From assembly GCA_036752825.1 (NCBI GenBank), contig DAIORV010000061.1, positions 1-12,990 on the forward strand: a stretch of DNA of 12,990 nucleotides, written 5' to 3'. A program made the position numbers and the translations under genes. The stretch is from UBA5177 sp002413265. GTDB taxonomy: Bacteria > Chloroflexota > UBA5177. Of the stretch, positions 1-6,330 are shown in pieces; the stretch's first letter is position 1, and each line of letters starts with the position of its first letter. The notes beneath the pieces were generated by a model, which ran no database searches, was not told where the DNA came from, and was given only the letters and a program-made list of their open reading frames with translations.

Positions 1-79
1 TACTTCTCCCATGTACGAGCGCCAAAACGCTGCATCTTACGAATAGATACCGGAGGGCAACCTGCCGAGCCGATAGCTC

Positions 80-1618
80 CTAAAGAGTTGCCGTGGCGGT
101 GGCCGTCGTAGCCGTGGTGGCCGCCGTAGGACTCGGATTCGGAGTTGGCGTGGCGCGATTCACTTTTGTCTTGCCGCCGATGACCACCGTATGTTCGCGC
201 GGGACGGGCGTGGAGGTTGCGGAAGCTGTACTAGCGGGCTTCGCCACCCAAGCCCCGCCGGCGCCGGTCACCGGCGCGAAATGTAAGAGCGGTCCTAAAG
301 CCGGGAGGGTCAGCGAAGGAGGACGAGTCACGAGAAAGAACGGCACGCCGCCCGCGGGGACAGTCACAGTAATCGCGCTCCGGTTTGCCGGAAGCGTGTC
401 GAGGAGCCCCGCGTCCATGCCGACCGCAATCCCGATTGCGTTGTGCCAGGACAGCCTTACAGATTGAACATTCGTCCCCGTGTTCCACAAGACGACGATC
501 GGGCCCCGCGGCCCGCGAAAGCGCAGAGCGTATAGGCCACCTCTGTTGACCGCGTCGGCCCGAATGAACGTCGCTCCGCGAAGGATTCGGTCTAGGCGTG
601 CGTACGCGAGAAACGCCGGCTTCGCCGAAAGGTCTCTCCGAAGCAGTCCGAAGTGGGCTTCGGGAGACTCGGCCGTATGAGGGTCGTCACGAAGGTCGTA
701 CCAAAAGACCCGCGCAACTCCGGAAGCTGCGGCGAGCGTGTAAAAGCGCACCAGATATGCCGCTTGCGCTTCCTCATCGGCACAGAGATCGCAGCCGGGG
801 CCTGCCGGCCAGCCGATCTCCGAAAACCAAATTGGCCGGTGCAATGAGCGCAGCGAAGCCACCTCACGGATCAGCTGCGGTTCGGGGATGTTTCGGTACG
901 GATGAACAGAGACCACGTCGAATCGTCCGCCACTGGCCACAACTCGATGGACGAACCCGAGGTCCACGCCGCTCGTGCCCGCCATGACAACCGTGTCGGT
1001 AGGGTCGGCGCGCTTTATTGCCTTGTACGCTTGTGTCAGCAGCTTCGCGTAGTCGGCTGCATCGGGCTCGGGTCTCCAGAACACCGGAAGATCCGGCTCG
1101 TTCCAGACCTGCCAGTAGTGGACCCTGCCGCGAAAGTGTCGCGCTACTGCGTAGGCATACTCCGCGAAATCGGAGGACACCGTGGCCAGGCCGGCATGTG
1201 GAACCACCCCGTGGTTACCGAATCGCCAGGTGTTGCTGTAGTCCAACAACCCCAGGATGTGAAGTCCAGCGGCACGCTCTTGGTTCACGATCCTGTCGTA
1301 CGAGCTCCACTGATACGGCTTCCGCGGACCGACGTGCAGTCGGCTTGCCGTGAATTCCTCCCGCACCCAACTAGCACCGAGCACGCGGGCGCGTGCCACG
1401 ACCAGTCGAGCGACGGCTTCGCTGCGCTGCGTGACAAAAGCTCCCACGCCAAAGACTGACCCAACGCCATGCGCGGAAAAGCTTGGGCTTCGCGAGAGAT
1501 GCTTTACGTGTGAGCGATCCCCAGAAGCCGACACGCGGAGCGAGGGCGGGAGCAGCGAAAGTAGGACAACACTGCCGCAAAGAGCCCAATAGAGTGCAGC
1601 TTTTCGGTACGTTTTCAC
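80..1618 (-). CDS. Secreted clan-A glycoside hydrolase (GH39/PslG-like TIM barrel)
   Basis: Probable exported glycosidase acting on an extracellular or cell-surface polysaccharide; the substrate is unknown. From a GTG start at 1618 the protein has 512 residues: a basic N-terminus and hydrophobic stretch (about residues 7-26) forming a signal peptide, a TIM-barrel region (about 55-345), a small beta-rich domain (about 350-435) and a Thr/Pro/Ala-rich tail. The clan-A catalytic pair is visible: WNEP with the acid/base Glu174, and WFSEIGWP with the nucleophile Glu267; an SVHPY segment (His239) lies between them. The same frame stays open upstream to an ATG at 1681 and a TTG at 1687. I prefer 1618 because it places the signal peptide at the N-terminus, and a GGAG lies 11 bases upstream (AAGAAGG also abuts the codon). 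The barrel resembles GH39/PslG-type enzymes, some of which serve exopolysaccharide assembly; a GH5-like assignment is possible. Sure of the fold, less of the family. Confidence 0.82.
   Translation of the reverse strand: MKTYRKAALYWALCGSVVLLSLLPPSLRVSASGDRSHVKHLSRSPSFSAHGVGSVFGVGAFVTQRSEAVARLVVARARVLGASWVREEFTASRLHVGPRKPYQWSSYDRIVNQERAAGLHILGLLDYSNTWRFGNHGVVPHAGLATVSSDFAEYAYAVARHFRGRVHYWQVWNEPDLPVFWRPEPDAADYAKLLTQAYKAIKRADPTDTVVMAGTSGVDLGFVHRVVASGGRFDVVSVHPYRNIPEPQLIREVASLRSLHRPIWFSEIGWPAGPGCDLCADEEAQAAYLVRFYTLAAASGVARVFWYDLRDDPHTAESPEAHFGLLRRDLSAKPAFLAYARLDRILRGATFIRADAVNRGGLYALRFRGPRGPIVVLWNTGTNVQSVRLSWHNAIGIAVGMDAGLLDTLPANRSAITVTVPAGGVPFFLVTRPPSLTLPALGPLLHFAPVTGAGGAWVAKPASTASATSTPVPREHTVVIGGKTKVNRATPTPNPSPTAATTATTATATATL
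83..241 (-). repeat. Low-complexity Thr/Ala/Pro tail of the glycosidase
   Basis: This stretch codes for the last 53 or so residues of the glycosidase and is dominated by Thr, Ala, Pro and Ser, ending in a run of alternating Thr and Ala. No sortase motif, C-terminal hydrophobic anchor or repeat domain follows. Tails and linkers of this composition are common in exported Chloroflexota proteins and usually act as flexible spacers. The same style appears inside the Kelch protein at 4972-5100, and both share the 13-base string tcggagttggcgt. Confidence 0.6.
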
Positions 1619-1681
1619 CCTTCTTGTTGCTCCGCCACACAGATATGCGGACAGTGTAGCGCAGCGAGCGAGAAAGCGCAT

Positions 1682-1695
1682 CGTCAATTTTGACG
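1682..1695. promoter_or_regulatory. 14-base perfect dyad upstream of the glycosidase start
   Basis: The sequence cgtcaattttgacg has two perfect six-base arms (CGTCAA/TTGACG) around a two-base centre. If the glycosidase starts at the GTG at 1618, the dyad lies 64-77 bases upstream, where an operator would be expected; if it starts at the ATG at 1681, the dyad abuts the start codon. No known regulator site is recognised, and a dyad of this size can arise by chance. Confidence 0.25.
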
Positions 1696-1737
1696 GTCTG
1701 CAGGAGGCTCTCCGTGTCCACCACGCGAGTCGCAGAC

Positions 1738-1755
1738 GGGGCTTGTCGAGTCCCC
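1738..1755. other. Short GC-rich hairpin between the GS-like gene and the glycosidase gene
   Basis: GGGGCT and AGTCCCC can pair as a six-base stem with one bulge around a five-base loop. It lies about 50 bases after the GS-like stop codon. There is no T-run on either strand, so it is not a classical intrinsic terminator; it could be a weak termination or RNA-processing element, or chance. Confidence 0.2.
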
Positions 1756-1803
1756 TGACACGAGGAAGCTTTTACTCGATTGAGCGTGCTCGAAATCCCC
1801 GCA

Positions 1804-3159
1804 CTACAGGTAGTTGAACAGGTTTTCGCGCTCCCATTCCGTTACCGCAGTAGACCACCCGTCGGTTCCGTACGCTGGTTCGGATGCGCGGGCTTTCTCG
1901 ATTTCATGGCGCTTTACGCAGACAAAAAGCTGCACAAACTCTCTTCCGAGATACTCGTGCAGAACGGTGTCTGCCATCAACGCATCAAGCGCGGCGTCGA
2001 GAGAAGCCGGGAGCAGAGGAGCCGACAGATCAGAGGTTTGCGACGATCCGGACGGCTCAGGGGGCTCTTCCTCACAGACAATTCCATCGAGCCCCGCCGC
2101 CATAACGGCGGCCGCGACCAGATACGGGTTGCTTCCCGAGGCCGGGAGGCGGCTCTCGATTTGAGTCTCCGTTGTCCTGGCTCCTCTGACGCGCAATGAC
2201 GATGTCGTGTCTTCATAGCCCCACGTGGCTCGGCTCGGAGCGAACCTTGTTCGATATCGCCTGAAACAGTTGACCGTGGGCGAACAGATGGCGGAGAGCG
2301 CAGCGGTATGCTTTATCTGTCCGCCAACCCACCATTTAGAGAGCCGAGACAGCCCGTCCGGAGACGCTTCGTCAGCAAAGACATTGGCACCTCCTCGTCG
2401 TTCCAGGAGACTGTACTGGAAGTGACCTGAGCTCGGATTCTCATTCGAATAAGGCATGGTCATGAAGCTCGCGGTGTAACCGTGCTTGCGAGCAATCTCT
2501 TTCACTGCGTTCTTAAAGGTGAAGGCCTGGTCTGCCGCGTTTACTCCCACCGTCGCCGCGTAGGTGATCCGGAGCTGGCCAGGTCCGTTCGCCGCGTTCG
2601 AGGACAGAACATCGACAGCCGCCGAGCTCAGGGTGTCGAGCAGCTCGACCATGAAGGCCCCGTCGAAGTCGTTCGAAAGGCTCCAGTAGAGTTGTTTGCC
2701 CTCAAATGCCGGCGACAGCGAAAGCCTGTCCACGAGATACAGGTCGTACTCAAAGGTTGAACGCAGGACGAAGCCGGCATCCGAAAGCCGCTGCACCATC
2801 TGGCGCATGATGAACCGAGGGCCGACACTGACGGGCGTACCGTCCTGCCAGGAAGGCTCGGCCAGAACCCGTGCGGTCTTGGGAATCCAGGGAACCGCGC
2901 TGAGGGTGCGAGGATCGGGCCACATCACGTGGTCTCCGTAGGCTGATTCGTCGAGATACTCGAGCCCGCTGACCAGATCGCCTTGCGCATCCAGTCCAAG
3001 CAAACCGCCGAAAACCGTGACTCCGCTTTCGGCGAAACGCTGGAAATTACGGGTGGTAATGGTCTGGCTTCGACTCATCCCATGGAGGTCGGTCTGTTCG
3101 AAACGAACGTAATCATACCCGCCGTCCTCGAAGAAGCCCTCGGCGTTCATGAGACTCAT
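1804..3159 (-). CDS. Divergent glutamine-synthetase-family protein with degraded active site
   Basis: A 451-residue protein of the GlnA superfamily, full length for the family. Landmarks: the N-terminal beta-grasp segment with TDLHG (24-28), GPGQ (192-195), a degraded FMxKP site (232-236), PTVN (294-297), SRLPASGSNPYL (336-347) and the C-terminal WEREN. The overall pattern is closest to the gamma-glutamylpolyamine-synthetase-like branch. By-eye alignment with Salmonella GlnA shows unusual replacements. ExE becomes E137-Y-D139, the n1 ligands Glu212 and Glu220 become Ala190 and Arg197, FMxKP becomes FMTMP, HxH becomes H246-F-Q248, and the nucleotide-site NR pair becomes Asp-Thr (317-318). The equivalents of His269, Glu357 and Arg359 are kept (His246, Glu335, Arg337). 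Ordinary glutamine-forming ligase activity is therefore doubtful; it may be a pseudoenzyme or have changed chemistry. ATG start with AAGAGG 11 bases upstream. It follows the ParB-fold gene and probably has its own promoter. Confidence 0.88.
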   Translation of the reverse strand: MSLMNAEGFFEDGGYDYVRFEQTDLHGMSRSQTITTRNFQRFAESGVTVFGGLLGLDAQGDLVSGLEYLDESAYGDHVMWPDPRTLSAVPWIPKTARVLAEPSWQDGTPVSVGPRFIMRQMVQRLSDAGFVLRSTFEYDLYLVDRLSLSPAFEGKQLYWSLSNDFDGAFMVELLDTLSSAAVDVLSSNAANGPGQLRITYAATVGVNAADQAFTFKNAVKEIARKHGYTASFMTMPYSNENPSSGHFQYSLLERRGGANVFADEASPDGLSRLSKWWVGGQIKHTAALSAICSPTVNCFRRYRTRFAPSRATWGYEDTTSSLRVRGARTTETQIESRLPASGSNPYLVAAAVMAAGLDGIVCEEEPPEPSGSSQTSDLSAPLLPASLDAALDALMADTVLHEYLGREFVQLFVCVKRHEIEKARASEPAYGTDGWSTAVTEWERENLFNYL

Positions 3160-3205
3160 GCGAGATCTGACCTCTTGGGCACAATGCCGGCGCTTTTAGA
3201 GTCAA

Positions 3206-3232
3206 ACTATACCCGCATTCTCGCAGCGTCAA
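3206..3232 (-). promoter_or_regulatory. Sigma70-like promoter for the GS-like gene
   Basis: On the minus strand the gap upstream of the GS-like gene holds TTGACG (3227-3232, five of six consensus bases) and TATAGT (3206-3211, five of six) separated by 15 bases, which is shorter than the ideal 17. The predicted start point is near 3199, leaving a leader of about 40 bases that contains the AAGAGG ribosome site. Both boxes are close to consensus and well placed, but the spacing lowers confidence. Confidence 0.45.
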
Positions 3233-3238
3233 CTCATT

Positions 3239-3250
3239 GAGCCGCGGCTC
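3239..3250. other. 12-base GC-rich palindrome just after the ParB-fold gene
   Basis: gagccgcggctc is a perfect self-complementary 12-mer starting 5 bases after the ParB-fold stop codon on the minus strand. As RNA it could fold only as a four-base stem with a CGCG loop, and no U-run follows, so it is a poor intrinsic terminator. It sits immediately upstream of the candidate -35 box of the GS-like gene, so it could also be a protein-binding site. Confidence 0.25.
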
Positions 3251-3255
3251 CGCCT

Positions 3256-4239
3256 TTACTGTGCGCTCTGTGTGGGCTCTGCGGGCGCGTCGGCAGACGT
3301 GACACTCCCAGGGTCGTGCTCTGTCTCCTGACGATCGGGCGAAGTGTCGAACCACTCTTGGCTGGCGGGCTCACCGGAATCGGGACCGTTCAAGGAATCC
3401 AGCTCGCTCTCCACGTCTTGCTCAGCAAAATCCCTGGAGCTCGGTCGCGAAAACGATACTGCCTTCGGAAGCGATGCGTCGACTACGTCGCTCACGAGCC
3501 TCCTGGCTCGGGTGAGGGGACTCCTTTTTTGACTGGAGTCAAACCGATCGAGTACTTCTCGCAAACTGAAGGTAGCCGCGTTTTCCTCCGCCCACATCTT
3601 CAGAATGTCTGTATAGATGTCTCCGGCGGTGCGGCCGCCGGTCGTGGACTTCAGTCCACGTCGCCGGATCTCCAGCATGGTGGGAGTGTACTGTGAGCGG
3701 CGCCAGATTCCGGCGGCCTCGCAGAGCGATGTATCGCGCCCAAGTGATCGTTCGAGATACAGCCGGTAACCCTCTACGTGGTGGTGGAGCAAGTGATAGC
3801 GCCAGGGTGCCGTGAGCCGCACGCCTTCCAGGCAGGTGTACCGTTCGAACTCCTTCCGAGCGTAATAGGTTAGGTTTACCTCTCCCTCTTTTCGAGGCAA
3901 GGCTTCCGTGACGTTTGCGTCCAGGAACTCGATGCCAAGTTCCTTTGCAGCTGCCACTCGGGTGTGTCCATCAATCACGTAGTACCGGCTGCCAAGTTGA
4001 TACAGCGAGATGGGCGGCAGCACTTCCCCGGATTTCATAATTTTCAGGATCTGTCTAAAGTTGGCCTGCGCGGGTCCTCGTCCGAGAGGGAGGAAGTTGC
4101 GGTCGAGCTTGCTTGCCTTTCCCGCGCTTCCCACAATCCTGCGCACTCTTACCGGGCGCACGCCGAGCGGAACACGGGACGTGACACCGGCTTTCGCCGC
4201 ATCCTCTTCGTAGGATCGGGGGTAAGCGATCGGCGGCAC
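3256..4239 (-). CDS. ParB/sulfiredoxin-fold protein with conserved C-terminal helical domain
   Basis: A 327-residue cytoplasmic protein without signal or membrane segment. Residues 24-112 form a ParB/Srx-type domain: VPLxxxxVRRIVGS, an LPPISLYQLG strand and the DGHTR motif (90-94) that matches the phosphate-binding box of ParB-like domains. Residues 125-220 contain a second conserved segment (RLTAPWRYHLLHHHVEGYRLYLER, then EAAGIW and GGRTAGDIY) that resembles the region following the ParB-like part in DUF4032-type proteins, as I recall them. The last 90 or so residues are acidic, Ser/Pro-rich and probably disordered. Start is GTG, 3 bases after the Kelch stop codon and with an in-frame stop directly upstream, so translation is likely coupled; no strong ribosome site is seen. 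No parA or parS-like context is present, so a chromosome-partition role is not supported. Modern ParB-fold CTPases, nucleases and kinases share this fold; the activity here is unknown. Confidence 0.8.
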   Translation of the reverse strand: MPPIAYPRSYEEDAAKAGVTSRVPLGVRPVRVRRIVGSAGKASKLDRNFLPLGRGPAQANFRQILKIMKSGEVLPPISLYQLGSRYYVIDGHTRVAAAKELGIEFLDANVTEALPRKEGEVNLTYYARKEFERYTCLEGVRLTAPWRYHLLHHHVEGYRLYLERSLGRDTSLCEAAGIWRRSQYTPTMLEIRRRGLKSTTGGRTAGDIYTDILKMWAEENAATFSLREVLDRFDSSQKRSPLTRARRLVSDVVDASLPKAVSFSRPSSRDFAEQDVESELDSLNGPDSGEPASQEWFDTSPDRQETEHDPGSVTSADAPAEPTQSAQ

Positions 4240-4242
4240 GAG

Positions 4243-6234
4243 CTACGACCGCAAGCTGATCACGGTCGCGCGCTCAGCAGTCCTGCCGCCAATGGTGAGA
4301 TCGATGACCACTCGAAGCGACGGATAGGTGCCTCCCGGGACGAAGCTGAAGGCGAAGGTGTGACGGCCGACCGGAGTATCGAATGAAGTTCTCAAGGGGC
4401 CGCCCAACGCGCGCCAACCATTTCCTGCTCTGATCTGCAGGGTTTCCCCAAGCTGGACAGGAATGGTGTTGGGCGTCCCGAATGCGGTCCAGTCCGCGCG
4501 AACGAAGACCCGCTCTCCTCGACTCGCACTCGTGATGGTTCGGCCTCGCGTATCAACAATACGAAGAGCATTGAAGGCGAAACTGATTTTGCGCGCTGGA
4601 GCGCCCATAACTACGAACGAGGTCGAGGTTTTGTGGGTCGTGCTATCCACGGCGACTGAGACTGTCAGCGTGTACTGACCAGGCGCTGTAGGCCGGAAAG
4701 ATGTGTGCTGCCAGAGATCTCCAACGTCATCGGGGCTCAGGTGCGCCGTCAAGCCTCCGCGGTGCACCACTGCGCCGTTGAGCGTAACTCGAGACCAGAT
4801 AGCGACGTGCGCAGCGGGCGGCAGGGCTTCGAATTCCGTGTACGAAGAAAGCTGAACAGTTTCGCCGCTTTGGACCGTCTTCAAGACAGGTTGCTTGTGC
4901 TGCCAATCGGGCTTGCCCGTGTTCGGCTCCACGCGAACCGCAAGTATGCGAAAAACTGGGGATTCGGATGCTGGGGTTGCGGTTGCAGTATCGACGGGTA
5001 GTCCCGCGGTCGCGGTCGCGGTCGGTGTGTCTGCTTCCGGCGTGGCCGTAGCCGCCTGCGGCGTGTCAGTCGCCGTCGGAGTGCCCGTCGGAGTTGGCGT
5101 CCCGGGCAGCTGTTCCGCGGTATATAGTTCGGCGCTGTTGAGGAATGATCCTAAGTTTTGACCTCCCGCAATCAGTACTCTGCCGTCGCCCAGCTGCGTT
5201 TCGACGGCCCTGGCGCGCGCCGCGCCCATGACTCCGGCGGTCGACCAGCTTGCCGCAACAGGATCGTAGACTTCCGCATCGGACAGTGCGGGCGGGGCGG
5301 AGCTCTCAGTCCTTGCGCCCCCGGCAATCACTACGCGGCCGTCGGGCAGCAACGCTGACGAAGCCGCCCCCCGCACCCCGGCCAGCGAGCCCGTAAGCGT
5401 CCACGTCGAACTGGTCGGCTCGAATAGCTCTGCTGAATTGATAGCAGCTCCGCCCGAATCAAACCCGCCGGCGACGAGCACCGATCCATTTTCTAGGCGC
5501 TGCGAGGAGGCAAAGTAGCGAGCGCGATTCAGTTGACCCGTCGGGGACCATGTGTCGGCGGATGGATCGTAAATTTCAGTGGAGCGCAAAACGGAAGTCC
5601 CGTCCGATCCACCGAAAACGAGAACTCTTCCATCCGAGAGAAGTGTCATCCCAGCGCCGACCCGTGCGATGGACATAGGCGCTGCCTGGCTCCAGGTATT
5701 TTGATGCGGATCAAAAATCTCGGCTGAGGCAATCGGGCCCTGATCTCCAGAGCCCCCGGCGACCAGGACTCGCCCGTCTTTCAGAAGAGTCGACATTTCT
5801 CCGTGACGCGCAGCGAAAAGGTCGCCTGTGCCTGTCCAGATGTCCAGGTTCGGGTCGTACGCCTCCGTGGAGCTCTGAGACGTGGCTCCAGTTGTGCCAC
5901 CTACGGCGAGCGCACGACCGTCGCTCAATGCGATCAGCGAGAAGTCGCTGCGGGCAGTGGTGAGCGGAGCCGCCGGGCTCCAAGAATTGGTCGATGGATC
6001 GTACAGTTCGGCGCTATCAAGCGCCACCGACCCGTCACTCGTGCCGCCTGCGATCAAGATGTTTCCCGATGGCAGTGTGACGGCGGCCGCAAGACCGCGA
6101 GCGGTCGCTATTGAGGGAAGATCGCTCCAAGACCCGCTTCCATTTGCCGCGGAGCTCGAGGCGATTGGCGAAAGAAAAAGTCCCCACGCGCCAAGCCCAG
6201 CGCACAAAAAAGCAATGACGATCGTTCGGCGCAT
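4243..6234 (-). CDS. Secreted Kelch-repeat beta-propeller protein with two C-terminal beta domains
   Basis: A 663-residue exported protein, presumably binding carbohydrate or protein at the cell surface. Residues 1-30 are a signal peptide (MRRT, hydrophobic core, then SSSAANG). Residues 36-378 carry seven Kelch units, each with a DGR-type turn, a Gly-Gly pair and an AExYDP segment; six have their own Trp. The N-terminal SWSDLPSIATAR matches the strand missing from the last unit, so the propeller is probably seven-bladed and closed by the N-terminal strand. A Thr/Pro/Ala linker (about 379-421) leads to two predicted beta-sandwich regions (about 430-545 and 550-663). I see no copper-ligand set that would make it a galactose oxidase. 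ATG at 6234 is preferred over an in-frame GTG at 6252 because GAGGGG lies 10 bases before it and the signal peptide then starts at MRRT. It ends 3 bases before the ParB-fold gene. Confidence 0.88.
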   Translation of the reverse strand: MRRTIVIAFLCAGLGAWGLFLSPIASSSAANGSGSWSDLPSIATARGLAAAVTLPSGNILIAGGTSDGSVALDSAELYDPSTNSWSPAAPLTTARSDFSLIALSDGRALAVGGTTGATSQSSTEAYDPNLDIWTGTGDLFAARHGEMSTLLKDGRVLVAGGSGDQGPIASAEIFDPHQNTWSQAAPMSIARVGAGMTLLSDGRVLVFGGSDGTSVLRSTEIYDPSADTWSPTGQLNRARYFASSQRLENGSVLVAGGFDSGGAAINSAELFEPTSSTWTLTGSLAGVRGAASSALLPDGRVVIAGGARTESSAPPALSDAEVYDPVAASWSTAGVMGAARARAVETQLGDGRVLIAGGQNLGSFLNSAELYTAEQLPGTPTPTGTPTATDTPQAATATPEADTPTATATAGLPVDTATATPASESPVFRILAVRVEPNTGKPDWQHKQPVLKTVQSGETVQLSSYTEFEALPPAAHVAIWSRVTLNGAVVHRGGLTAHLSPDDVGDLWQHTSFRPTAPGQYTLTVSVAVDSTTHKTSTSFVVMGAPARKISFAFNALRIVDTRGRTITSASRGERVFVRADWTAFGTPNTIPVQLGETLQIRAGNGWRALGGPLRTSFDTPVGRHTFAFSFVPGGTYPSLRVVIDLTIGGRTAERATVISLRS
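4972..5100 (-). repeat. Low-complexity Thr/Pro/Ala linker in the Kelch gene
   Basis: DNA of low complexity with short tandem units, including ggtcgc repeated in succession near 5010-5027. It codes for a Thr/Pro/Ala-rich linker between the propeller and the C-terminal beta domains. This is a likely flexible, possibly glycosylated spacer, and such tracts can change length by replication slippage. Confidence 0.65.
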
Positions 6235-6244
6235 TGGGCGGATT

Positions 6245-6250
6245 CCCCTC
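6245..6250 (-). promoter_or_regulatory. Ribosome-binding site of the Kelch gene
   Basis: GAGGGG on the minus strand lies 10 bases before the ATG at 6234 and favours that codon over the upstream GTG at 6252, which the site itself overlaps. Confidence 0.5.
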
Positions 6251-6295
6251 ACGGTGTCGGTACTCGCCTCTGGCTGTCGCCGAGCCGGTCAAACA

Positions 6296-6326
6296 AGTAT
6301 GGCAGAGTCTCCGAAGTCATTGACAA
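6296..6326 (-). promoter_or_regulatory. Possible extended -10 promoter for the Kelch gene
   Basis: Minus strand TTGTCA (6321-6326, five of six) and CATACT (6296-6301, four of six) are 19 bases apart; CATACT is preceded by TGC, giving an extended -10 element that can compensate for the long spacer. It lies just after the ppc stop codon, 62 bases upstream of the Kelch ATG. This suggests the Kelch/ParB-fold genes can be transcribed separately from ppc. Confidence 0.35.
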
Positions 6327-6330
6327 TCCC

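Noticed and set aside
1..46. Possible ends of a neighbouring gene at the left edge: a plus-strand frame ending in TAG at 44-46, or a minus-strand ATG at 33-35 running off the edge
   Set aside because: Both open stretches are under 50 bases, so absence of stops means nothing, and neither has a recognisable motif or a good ribosome site.
1371..1724. Minus-strand frame of 117 codons across the 5' end of the glycosidase gene
   Set aside because: It shares no motifs, overlaps the signal-peptide and barrel coding region, and turns Arg-rich; most likely a shadow.
3256..4239. Reading the ParB-fold gene as a chromosome-partition parB
   Set aside because: No parA, no parS-like 16-base sites and no ParB helix-turn-helix context are visible; the second domain differs from partition ParB.
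4972..5100. Short tandem DNA repeats as a possible CRISPR or mobile-element trace
   Set aside because: They are explained by codons of the Thr/Pro/Ala linker in the Kelch gene; no spacers or direct repeats of CRISPR size.
4243..6234. Kelch protein as a galactose oxidase
   Set aside because: No copper-ligand Tyr/Cys/His set was recognised; only the propeller repeats match.
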